Assembly (NCBI GenBank): GCA_964418085.1
Contig: CAYQKB010000018.1
Span: forward strand, 1-22,646
Direction of reading: 5' to 3'
Source: JBBTYG01 sp964418085
GTDB taxonomy: Bacteria; Patescibacteriota; Minisyncoccia; UBA6257; 2-01-FULL-56-20
Length of the DNA stretch: 22,646 nucleotides
Shown: positions 7,870-13,489 of the stretch, in pieces
Position numbering within the stretch: the first letter of the stretch is position 1
How the letters are laid out: every line of letters begins with the position of its first letter
Position numbers and translations under genes: made by a program
The notes under the pieces: generated by a model
Told to the model about the DNA's origin: nothing
The model's database searches: none
The model's input: the letters and a program-made list of their open reading frames with translations, nothing else

Positions 7870-8304
7870 ATGAAACAAGAAATTTCAGCGGGAATTATAA
7901 TTTTCAGGCGAACTCAGGAGGGGCCGAAATTTTTGCTTTTATATCACGGGCATAATTATTGGAATTTTGCGAAAGGAAAGATAGAGAAAGAGGAGGGGAG
8001 CTTGGCGGCGGCACTCCGCGAGGTGCGGGAAGAAACGGGGATCGTGAGCTCTGATCTGCGGTTTATAAAAGATTTCAAAGCGGAAGAAAGGTTTACCTTC
8101 AAGCGGCAGGGTCAGCAGGTATTTAAAGTAGTAATATTTTATTTGGCGGAAACGCGTGCGGTGGATATCAAGGTTTCTTCGGAGCACGAAGGATATGGAT
8201 GGTTTTTAATTCGCGACGCGAAAAATATTTTAGGAAGGTATAAAGACAGTCAGCGCGTATTTCGGCTTGCATATGAATTTTTAAGAGCGCGGACAAGGCG
8301 ATAG
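7870..8304 (+). CDS. Nudix hydrolase, Ap4A-hydrolase-like
   Basis: A 144-residue protein with a complete Nudix box at residues 36-58: G36, then E42, then R50-E51-V52-R53-E54-E55-T56-G57-I58, matching G-x5-E-x7-REUxEExGU. The lead-in YWNFAKGKIEKEE resembles the W.FPKG signature of bacterial diadenosine-tetraphosphate hydrolases, which cut dinucleoside polyphosphates, although FPKG is changed to FAKG. Substrate is therefore only suggested. It is a single plus-strand gene with its own promoter and a terminator directly downstream. No clear Shine-Dalgarno precedes the ATG. Confidence 0.88.
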   Translation: MKQEISAGIIIFRRTQEGPKFLLLYHGHNYWNFAKGKIEKEEGSLAAALREVREETGIVSSDLRFIKDFKAEERFTFKRQGQQVFKVVIFYLAETRAVDIKVSSEHEGYGWFLIRDAKNILGRYKDSQRVFRLAYEFLRARTRR

Positions 8305-8321
8305 GAATCGTGGCGAATATC

Positions 8322-8360
8322 AAAACCCCGCCGGGTCCATTGGACGGGCGGGGTTCGTTT
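8322..8360. terminator. Bidirectional intrinsic terminator
   Basis: AACCCCGCC (8324-8332) pairs with GGCGGGGTT (8347-8355), and inside it GTCC pairs with GGAC around ATT. An A run on the left and TTCGTTT on the right serve both directions. It lies between the converging Nudix gene and the small Cys-containing gene. Confidence 0.8.
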
Positions 8361-8386
8361 AAAATTCTGTTCTTGGGGTTGTGTGA

Positions 8387-8686
8387 TTAGGCCACAAATT
8401 TTTCGACGTTGAGGAGGCACCCTTGGTCAAGGGTTTGGAGTTGATTTCGGTGGGGGCAGGGTTCGGTGGTACCCGGAGGGCAAAAGTTGCACGTTCCTTT
8501 CCGGACAACGATATAGGTGTATCCGGATGTTGATATTGGGACGACTTTTTTGAGTTGTTCCTTAACTTCTTTGAGTGATTCTCCGGAGCAGAGTAGCTGG
8601 TCTTGTTTTCTCGCAAATATCTCCGAGACGTCGGCCGTAAAAAAACCGGCCGTGACTATCTCGAACCATTCCATTTTTTGAGCCAT
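8387..8686 (-). CDS. Small hypothetical protein with C-terminal cysteine cluster
   Basis: A 99-residue soluble protein starting MAQKMEWFEIVTAG, with no family I recognise. The C-terminal half has KGTCNFCPPGTTEPCPH, giving C-x2-C-x6-C-x-H spacing that could bind a metal such as zinc, plus another Cys near the end (QGCLLNV). It is convincing as a gene: a clear Shine-Dalgarno (AGAAAGGAT) lies 6-7 nt before the ATG, a promoter is present upstream, and a terminator follows. It stands apart from the MurE gene upstream. A 6-2-6 palindrome lies in its leader. Confidence 0.75.
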   Translation of the reverse strand: MAQKMEWFEIVTAGFFTADVSEIFARKQDQLLCSGESLKEVKEQLKKVVPISTSGYTYIVVRKGTCNFCPPGTTEPCPHRNQLQTLDQGCLLNVEKFVA

Positions 8687-8724
8687 AATCTATCCTTTCT
8701 TCTTGTGGTTGATGTTTAGCTAAT

Positions 8725-8780
8725 GTTCACTTGTGAACGAACCGTTTTCAAAGGGTAGCAAGATAACTTTTATAAATCAA
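8725..8780 (-). promoter_or_regulatory. Promoter and operator-like palindrome of the small Cys gene
   Basis: On the minus strand TTGATT (8780-8775) and TACCCT (8757-8752) are 17 nt apart. Just downstream of the expected start site lies GTTCAC-TT-GTGAAC (8725-8738), a perfect 6-bp inverted repeat with a 2-nt centre, placed as a repressor site would be. It is about 39 nt before the ATG, so it could also act as a small RNA hairpin. Confidence 0.5.
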
Positions 8781-8800
8781 GCGAAGCAATCAAAAATTTT

Positions 8801-10114
8801 CTACTGATTTTTAACCGAGTGCAATTCTTCGCGCACCACAATTCTGTCGTCCCAAGGCGCACGCTTGCCGCCGATCACGATGGACTGTTCCGAGCCCTTG
8901 CCGGTGATAAGCACGACGTCGCTTGTTTTTGCGAGCGCAAGTGCTTTTCTAATTCCTTCGCGTCGATCTTCTATCGCGAAAAGATTTATATTCCGCGTTT
9001 TCCCGAATTTTTCGGCAACGGTCGCGATGTCCTCAATGATCTGGTTTGGATCGTCGTCATATGGATCTACGTTCGAGACGATTACATAGTCTGCCAGTCG
9101 CGCAGCAAATTCGCCCATGAGCGCGCGCTTCGCCTTGTCGCGTCCGCCCCCCTCCGCTCCAAGAAGGATAATCACTTTCGACTCTGGCTCTCTCATTATG
9201 CGCGCAGTCTGAAGCACGTGCACGATGCTTTGTTGTTCATGTGCATAGTCCACGATGACGGTGAAGTCCTGGCCTTCATCTATGATTTCCATTCTTCCTG
9301 GGATTTTTTTTATACGGGCGATGCCCTGCGCGATAACATCATCATGTATGCCCATGAGTTCGCCGATAATGATGGCAGGCAATGCGTTATAGGCATTAAA
9401 GCCGCCTAAAATATTGATGCGGAACGGGTGGTCGGCTACCTCAAAGCTAACCCCTTCTCGATCTTCGCGGACATCTTCCGCCCGATAATCCGATCCTTGA
9501 TGCAGCCCGAATGTGATTTTTCTGTCAGAGGGAAAATTGAGATAATACGAACCGTGTTGGCTGTCGTTGTTGGCGATAATCACGGTTTCAATCGTTGTGC
9601 CGCCAATCACTTTGCGCGGATGCCCTGCGAGCGCGGCGAACATCCGCCCCTTCACCTTTTTATATTCGTCAAAACTCCCACCATGGGCCTCAAGGTGCTC
9701 GGGAGTTAGGTTTGTAAATATCGCAATATCATAATAAACTCCGAAGCTTCTGTATTGTTGAATTCCTTCAGACGTGGTTTCCACAACGCAATGTGTGCAT
9801 CCCGACCGAACCATTTCGCGGAGGAGTCGTTGCACCACAAATCTCCCCGGCATAGTCATGTGATACGAATTTAAAATTTCTTCTTCCCCGATCCTTATAT
9901 TTGCGGTTGTGATAACGCCTGTTTTATAGCCACCCGCGGTAAGCGCAGCCCAAATAAAATTTGCGGTTGACGTTTTACCTTTTGTACCCGTTATTCCAAT
10001 AACAACAATTTCTTTTCCAGGGAATCCGTACCACAGACCCCCCCACCAAGCCATGAGATAATGGTAAAAAAGCAAAAGTGGCTGTGGTATAAATTTTTTA
10101 ATAAATCGTTTCAT
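8801..10114 (-). CDS. murE: MurE-type Mur ligase (UDP-MurNAc-tripeptide synthetase), short N-terminus
   Basis: A 437-residue ATP-dependent ligase adding the third amino acid to UDP-MurNAc-dipeptide. P-loop GITGTKGKTST is at 40-50. The central-domain marks TTSEGIQQYR, FTNLTPEHLEAHG and YKKVKGRMF (candidate carbamylated Lys) follow, then the C-terminal domain with IVDYAHEQQS, LGAEGGGRDKAKR and ITGKGSEQ. Instead of the usual N-terminal UDP-binding domain (about 90-100 residues) there is a 35-residue segment with an aromatic hydrophobic stretch (LLLFYHYLMAWWGGLWYGF), so the total is shorter than the usual 480-500. The DNPR motif that fixes diaminopimelate specificity is V349-D350-P351-Y352, so the amino acid added is uncertain. 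The FemAB-like gene lies just upstream. The ATG abuts an inverted-repeat element. Confidence 0.85.
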   Translation of the reverse strand: MKRFIKKFIPQPLLLFYHYLMAWWGGLWYGFPGKEIVVIGITGTKGKTSTANFIWAALTAGGYKTGVITTANIRIGEEEILNSYHMTMPGRFVVQRLLREMVRSGCTHCVVETTSEGIQQYRSFGVYYDIAIFTNLTPEHLEAHGGSFDEYKKVKGRMFAALAGHPRKVIGGTTIETVIIANNDSQHGSYYLNFPSDRKITFGLHQGSDYRAEDVREDREGVSFEVADHPFRINILGGFNAYNALPAIIIGELMGIHDDVIAQGIARIKKIPGRMEIIDEGQDFTVIVDYAHEQQSIVHVLQTARIMREPESKVIILLGAEGGGRDKAKRALMGEFAARLADYVIVSNVDPYDDDPNQIIEDIATVAEKFGKTRNINLFAIEDRREGIRKALALAKTSDVVLITGKGSEQSIVIGGKRAPWDDRIVVREELHSVKNQ

Positions 10115-10214
10115 CCCGTTAGAAAATTAAATATTTCAAGGACCAAAACAAAGCATTCGAGGCATTACAAAATTTTTTACCTATAATCATCATTGGTATT
10201 AATCTTCTAGCGGG
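10115..10214. repeat. CCCGTTAGAAA inverted-repeat element, copy B, with embedded small ORF
   Basis: A 100-bp interval filling the gap between the FemAB stop and the MurE start. The arms CCCGTTAGAAAATTAA (10115-10130) and TTAATCTTCTAGCGGG (10199-10214) are complementary at 14 of 16 positions, plus one G.U pair on the transcript strand. On the minus strand an ATG overlapping the FemAB stop (10220-10218) opens a 33-codon frame, MNPARRLIPMM..., that ends at TAA (10121-10119) inside the other arm, 4 nt before the MurE ATG. Confidence 0.8.
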
Positions 10215-10216
10215 AT

Positions 10217-11260
10217 TCATGGGATAAATTTTTTGAAGAGTTTAGAGGCGCTGTATAGATAATACCATGCGGGGTGTATAACGACGTCATAGAAATCGGA
10301 ATGAACAAGTTCTTGCCCTCCAAATCTTTTCTTAAAACGTGTGATGCCCTCCCACTCTCTCCGCGTGTCCCGCCCTCCGGATATGCCGCCGAAATTATAC
10401 TGTTTGCAATTGATTGCTCGGGCATGTCGTATCGCTTCCCATTCCGCGAGGTATGATGGCATGAGGTTTCTGTGCTCTGTGCTCGATCCGGAGAAAACGT
10501 AGTTTGCCATTTCACCGAATACGACAAGGAAATCTATGACTAAAATTTTTTCTCCGTATCGGGCAACGGTGAGATACGCATTTCTCCTTTTCTCTGAATT
10601 TTCGAAAATGTGTCTATAGTATTCTTTTGGATGAAGACCGAATGTGTTTCGCACAGACGTTTCTTTCATAAGCGCATAAAAATCCTCAAAATATTTCCCG
10701 ATGCCGTTTTTTATAATTTCCACCTTCACGCCCCGCTTCTCCGCGGTTTTTATGCCGTAACGGGTTTTTGCGTCCATATTTTTCAGAAGTTGGTCATCGG
10801 ATTCTGTGAGTCCAAGTATCCATTCTGTCCGCGGCTGGAGAGTTGATCCGCGATAGGTTGCTACGGGAGCTTTCTTGAAAAACTGTTCCACGAGCGCCTG
10901 CCCTGCTCCATTCGGCGTGGGCATGAAATCAAGCCGCACAAAAACCGCATTTTCTTTTTTCGCGAGCTCGGTTAATTTCTCGCGGAGAAGTGCAAGAAGA
11001 TCGCCAGAAAACTCTTTTACCACCGGCCCGTAAGGTGCGTACAGATATTTTTTCCCGCGGGCGAGTGGATATGTAATAATCTGAAGGAAGCAAAGTGTTT
11101 CCGGGCCGGATTGAATCTTGAATCTTCGAACTCTGCGCCCTAAGGCCTCCTGCCACTCGCCGTAAAACCAAGCCTGCGTAAAAGGCGTTCTGGGGTCTAT
11201 GGTGAGAGGATTGAACCCCGCCTCCGATGTGATTTCTTGAAATTCAAGGGGTGATGACAT
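10217..11260 (-). CDS. FemAB-like peptidoglycan bridge aminoacyltransferase
   Basis: A 347-residue protein of the FemABX group, made of two GNAT-like domains, which uses aminoacyl-tRNA to add residues to the stem-peptide side chain of lipid II. Visible marks: an N-terminal TPFTQAWFYGEWQEALGRRVRRF, LYAPYGPVVKEF, a central KTRYGIKTAEKRGVKVEI, and the C-terminal VFGEMANYVFSGSSTEHRNL...YLAEWEAIRHARAINCKQYNFGGISG. The latter matches the conserved Fem C-terminal half (Y.Y.G.S....... A....... W.A...G...Y.FGG). It directly precedes MurE on the same strand; cell-wall crosslinking is the shared theme. Number and kind of residues added cannot be told. A TATAAT lies 7 nt before the ATG. Confidence 0.88.
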   Translation of the reverse strand: MSSPLEFQEITSEAGFNPLTIDPRTPFTQAWFYGEWQEALGRRVRRFKIQSGPETLCFLQIITYPLARGKKYLYAPYGPVVKEFSGDLLALLREKLTELAKKENAVFVRLDFMPTPNGAGQALVEQFFKKAPVATYRGSTLQPRTEWILGLTESDDQLLKNMDAKTRYGIKTAEKRGVKVEIIKNGIGKYFEDFYALMKETSVRNTFGLHPKEYYRHIFENSEKRRNAYLTVARYGEKILVIDFLVVFGEMANYVFSGSSTEHRNLMPSYLAEWEAIRHARAINCKQYNFGGISGGRDTRREWEGITRFKKRFGGQELVHSDFYDVVIHPAWYYLYSASKLFKKFIP

Positions 11261-11267
11261 AAATAAA

Positions 11268-11273
11268 ATTATA
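11268..11273 (-). promoter_or_regulatory. -10 box giving a leaderless FemAB transcript
   Basis: A perfect TATAAT on the minus strand ends 7 nt before the ATG, so transcription would start at or within 1-2 nt of the start codon. The sequence upstream is A+T-rich without a clear -35. Confidence 0.5.
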
Positions 11274-11355
11274 TATACTTCTCAAAATATTTTTTGTATT
11301 TCTCAAATGTAAATTGAAATCCGGTGTGGAGCGGCTGGGGGAGTGCATCCAATCC

Positions 11356-11622
11356 AGCCCCCATCTCAAAATTCCTTCAGCCGCGATACTGCTGAATTTT
11401 TGGAGGGGCTAGGAGCAAGGACGAAGGTGTGCTGGGGTACTCCGAGGCTGAGGCGACGCTGCCCCGCCGAAAATCCAGCGTATCCCAGGGGGTTGCGGAG
11501 ATTTTCTCGTCCCGCTTCATTTCGACTCGGTCGTAGTGCTTCAGCACAACTTCCTCATCGAAGCCTAGCGAGGACAAGAAAATCTCTCGCAACGCGGCTA
11601 GAAGGAATTTTGAGGTGGGGGC
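11356..11622. repeat. 267-bp nested inverted-repeat element overlapping a Nudix gene 3' end
   Basis: The outer arms are 30 nt each (11356-11385 and 11593-11622) and are complementary except for one base change and one 1-nt shift; both carry CTCAAAATTCCTTC on the same reading. Just inside, GTTGCGGAGATTTTCTCGTC (from 11490) pairs with GACAAGAAAATCTCTCGCAAC (ending 11594) with small gaps. A further weaker pair joins the ATTTT tracts near 11395 and 11478. The whole can fold into a branched structure. Confidence 0.75.
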
Positions 11623-11976
11623 TAACCAGCCGATCTCATCTATCTTTTCTGGCTCGTTGTTTTTTGCCTCATCTCTGTTTACTTTTATAAAAAACGGAAC
11701 GGCAACCCAGTGCGTCTTCACACCGCTTTGGTCTCTAAAAATATCATGTGCGGGCAGGCGTTCTTGAATTTCCCCAACGCAGCCATATTCCTCAAAAACT
11801 TCTTTCAAAACATTTTCCTCGAGCGCTAATCCAAATTCTAATTTACCGGAGCCGGTGTCCCATCTGCCCTGCTCATCCCTGCATTCAATGCTTCTTTTAT
11901 GAAGAAGAAAATTACCTTTCCCATCGTTGCAATAGAACGGTGTTGTGACTCCTATAAAATCAATCCCGATATTCAT
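11377..11976 (-). CDS. Nudix hydrolase with altered box and repeat-derived C-terminus
   Basis: A 199-residue protein. The Nudix box is at 44-66 (GKLEFGLALEENVLKEVFEEY then GC). The metal-binding KEVFEE core (E59, E62, E63) is kept, but the first Glu of G-x5-E is Leu50 and the Arg of REUxEE is Lys58. The typical fold end EIGWLAP is reached at residue 114-120. From about residue 119 onward the protein is encoded by a 267-bp inverted-repeat element, giving about 80 extra residues with low-complexity character (SVASASEYPSTPSSLLLAPP). Substrate is unknown. The gene follows tRNA-Ile on the same strand, with a TACAAT box 6 nt before the ATG. The C-terminal tail may be an accidental extension. Confidence 0.8.
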   Translation of the reverse strand: MNIGIDFIGVTTPFYCNDGKGNFLLHKRSIECRDEQGRWDTGSGKLEFGLALEENVLKEVFEEYGCVGEIQERLPAHDIFRDQSGVKTHWVAVPFFIKVNRDEAKNNEPEKIDEIGWLAPTSKFLLAALREIFLSSLGFDEEVVLKHYDRVEMKRDEKISATPWDTLDFRRGSVASASEYPSTPSSLLLAPPKIQQYRG

Positions 11977-11982
11977 ACATAT

Positions 11983-11988
11983 ATTGTA
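11983..11988 (-). promoter_or_regulatory. -10 box of second Nudix gene, leaderless
   Basis: TACAAT on the minus strand ends 6 nt before the ATG at 11976, the distance expected for a leaderless transcript. It lies just after the tRNA-Ile gene. The -35 is not obvious. Confidence 0.4.
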
Positions 11989-12009
11989 ACAGTCCCAATC
12001 GGGTATTTG

Positions 12010-12081
12010 TGGGCGCGCCTGGATTCGAACCAGGAACCGATCGTGTATAAGACGATTGCTCTACCGTTGAGCTACGCGCCC
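12010..12081 (-). tRNA. trnI: tRNA-Ile(UAU)
   Basis: A complete 72-nt cloverleaf on the minus strand. Acceptor stem GGGCGCG/CGCGCCC is perfect, the D arm is GCTC-AACGGTA-GAGC, and the anticodon arm is ATCGT-CTTATAC-ACGAT. The variable loop has 5 nt and the T arm is CCTGG-TTCGAAT-CCAGG. The 7-nt loop puts UAU at positions 34-36, decoding AUA (Ile). The discriminator is A; CCA is not encoded. Most bacteria read AUA with a CAU anticodon carrying lysidine, so UAU is unusual. Confidence 0.93.
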
Positions 12082-12103
12082 TGTCAACCGCTTATAAAGG
12101 CGG

Positions 12104-12184
12104 AATTTCTAATTAACTAATATATAATTTCTAAACAAAGTTCAAGCACTTTCATTAGAAATTGGTAATTGAAAATTAGAAATT
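12104..12184. repeat. A+T-rich nested inverted repeats (AATTTCTAA x4)
   Basis: AATTTCTAA at 12104-12112 and 12126-12134 is mirrored by TTAGAAATT at 12155-12163 and 12176-12184, giving two nested perfect 9-bp pairs. The last copy overlaps the stop of the anchored hypothetical gene. It could end that transcript, but there is no G+C-rich stem and no clear U-tract. Confidence 0.6.
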
Positions 12185-12773
12185 ATTTCCCTATTATCTT
12201 ATCAAATTTATCCATTGACTGCGTCGCCTGTGTGTTAAAGTTGTTGATTGCGTTCACTTCGGAATTTATTTGATCAACGAGATGTGGCACATCGGTGCTC
12301 TTGTAGACCCCTCCGGAGAAATGGTCTTTGAGCACATCCAAAAGTTGGCCAAGGTCCGCGCTGTAATTTATGAGCCGGCTCACGAGTGCAAGGCGATTGG
12401 TGATTGCATCAAGCAATGCCTGTCTGGCTTCGAGCGATCGAATGCCGGAGAGGGATTTCGTCATCGTGCCGATCTGGTCCGAGAGTCCTACTGCCTCGTC
12501 GCGGATCTCCTGGCTTTGCTTTATGACGCCCTCCGTAAGCGCGAGAGCTTCTCTATATCTGCCTTCCTTATCAAGCTGGTTTATAGTGTTCAAATCCGAA
12601 ACGGATTTCGTTGAAAGCGTAACAATATTTTCCGAAATAAGCGCGCCTTGAATTCGTGCATTTGAAAGCTCGGGTGGAATCGCTCCGGAATTTTTCCACA
12701 TAGCGACAGCAGTATATCCTCCTCCGAGGAGCACGGCGAAACCAATAATTACTTTGAAACGACGTGATTTCAT
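12183..12773 (-). CDS. Membrane-anchored hypothetical protein, helical
   Basis: A 196-residue protein starting MKSRRFKVIIGFAVLLGGGYTAVAMW: positive residues then one membrane segment (about 7-26), so the rest is probably extracytoplasmic. The remainder is polar and almost wholly helical in appearance (NTINQLDKEGRYREALALTE.., SLEARQALLDAITNRLALVSRLINY), with no cysteines or motif I recognise. The KEGRYREALALTEGVIKQSQE stretch is reminiscent of a TPR-like helix pair but too short to call. It stands alone on the minus strand between the two tRNA genes. Function unknown. Confidence 0.7.
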   Translation of the reverse strand: MKSRRFKVIIGFAVLLGGGYTAVAMWKNSGAIPPELSNARIQGALISENIVTLSTKSVSDLNTINQLDKEGRYREALALTEGVIKQSQEIRDEAVGLSDQIGTMTKSLSGIRSLEARQALLDAITNRLALVSRLINYSADLGQLLDVLKDHFSGGVYKSTDVPHLVDQINSEVNAINNFNTQATQSMDKFDKIIGK

Positions 12774-12993
12774 TTGAATACAACTCTAATAAATTTGTCC
12801 GAAATTAGCAAGACGAGAACTTGAAAATTTAGAGCTTACGCTTTAAGATTTACTTGTTTCAAAGACGGGCATGCCTCGCCAGGGGCTAAATAGGTCCACC
12901 TTCGAAAGCGTCGGCCCGCTTCGCCAGAGCTTCAGCGAGGCGAGCGAGACGTAAGGATTCCTAAACTCGCTTCGCTCATTAAGAAATACTAAC
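12774..12993. other. Intergenic region, no gene, GC-rich palindromic pieces
   Basis: No supported ORF. It contains GCCTCGC (near 12883) mirrored by GCGAGGC (near 12937), and CTCGCTTCGCTC (12966-12977), close to a self-complementary sequence. It separates the divergent hypothetical gene and tRNA-Gly, so promoters for both must lie here; none is convincing by eye. Confidence 0.5.
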
Positions 12994-13064
12994 GCGGGTA
13001 TCGTATAATGGCATTACCTCAGCTTTCCAAGCTGATGACAGGGGTCCGATTCCCCTTACCCGCT
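12994..13064 (+). tRNA. trnG: tRNA-Gly(UCC)
   Basis: A 71-nt cloverleaf. Acceptor GCGGGTA/TACCCGC is fully paired, the D arm is GTATAATGGCATTAC, the anticodon arm is TCAGC-TTTCCAA-GCTGA with UCC at 34-36, and the T arm is GGGG-TCCGATT-CCCC. The discriminator is T, as usual for glycine; CCA is not encoded. A long hairpin follows at once, and partial copies of its 3' half lie further downstream. Confidence 0.95.
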
Positions 13065-13069
13065 CACCT

Positions 13070-13109
13070 AAAATGAGAACATCCATCGCAAGATGGGTGT
13101 TTTCATTTT
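13070..13109 (+). terminator. 18-bp hairpin with GCAA tetraloop after tRNA-Gly
   Basis: Positions 13070-13087 pair with 13092-13109 over all 18 positions, two of them G.U, around the loop GCAA (GNRA type). On the opposite strand the two wobbles would be A.C mismatches, so the fold is suited to plus-strand RNA. It starts 6 nt after the tRNA. The outer arm is A+T-rich and ends CATTTT, so it may act as terminator or processing signal. Confidence 0.6.
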
Positions 13110-13489
13110 CGGCAAGAATGGATAGGGGAATCGGACGAGGGGAGGGGGTCGGAAGGGGCAAACTGCCCCTTCCGTGTAGGAGATTATTCAGAACCGTGGG
13201 TTCTGAAGGAGCGAAGCGACGTTCGCTTCCCCTTACCCGCTTGTGCGGAGGCGCGTACCACTTTCCTCAATTTATAAAAAATAATTGGCGGGCGCTCAAG
13301 CTCTGTGTGGAGCCGGAGGCCCGCCGTTTTGCAGAGTGTGTTGCTCAAACCCGAGGTAGAGCGCAACAAAAAACCCACACTGCATCTTTAGAGTAAGGTA
13401 GGTATGCCATGAGAGTCAAATAAAATTTGAAAAGGCGCCACTCGATGAATCAAATCCGCCAATAACAGAATGGAGCAGGAGAGTTGTCT
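13110..13489. other. Non-coding hairpin-rich region with tRNA-Gly 3' fragments
   Basis: No supported ORF. Perfect hairpins: GGAAGGGGCA/TGCCCCTTCC (13151-13173) and TTCAGAACC/GGTTCTGAA (13187-13207). Longer imperfect ones: GGCGGGC...GCCCGCC (about 13288-13325, inner GCTC/GAGC) and GCAGAGTGTG...CACACTGC (about 13331-13383, inner pairing GTTGCTC/GAGCGCAAC). The 15-mer TTCCCCTTACCCGCT of the tRNA-Gly 3' end (13050-13064) recurs exactly at 13227-13241. GTCCGATTCCCC of its T arm occurs inverted at about 13126-13137. On the minus strand the GGCGGGC hairpin is followed by an A/T-rich tract, so it could act as a terminator for leftward transcription. Confidence 0.6.

Noticed and set aside
13073..13396. 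A 107-codon plus-strand frame downstream of tRNA-Gly
   Set aside because: It crosses five hairpins and copies of tRNA sequence, is Arg/Gly-rich without a recognisable fold, and has no ribosome binding site.
13110..13489. Possible tmRNA, RNase P RNA or SRP RNA in the hairpin-rich region
   Set aside because: None of the conserved core sequences of these RNAs that I know could be found on either strand.
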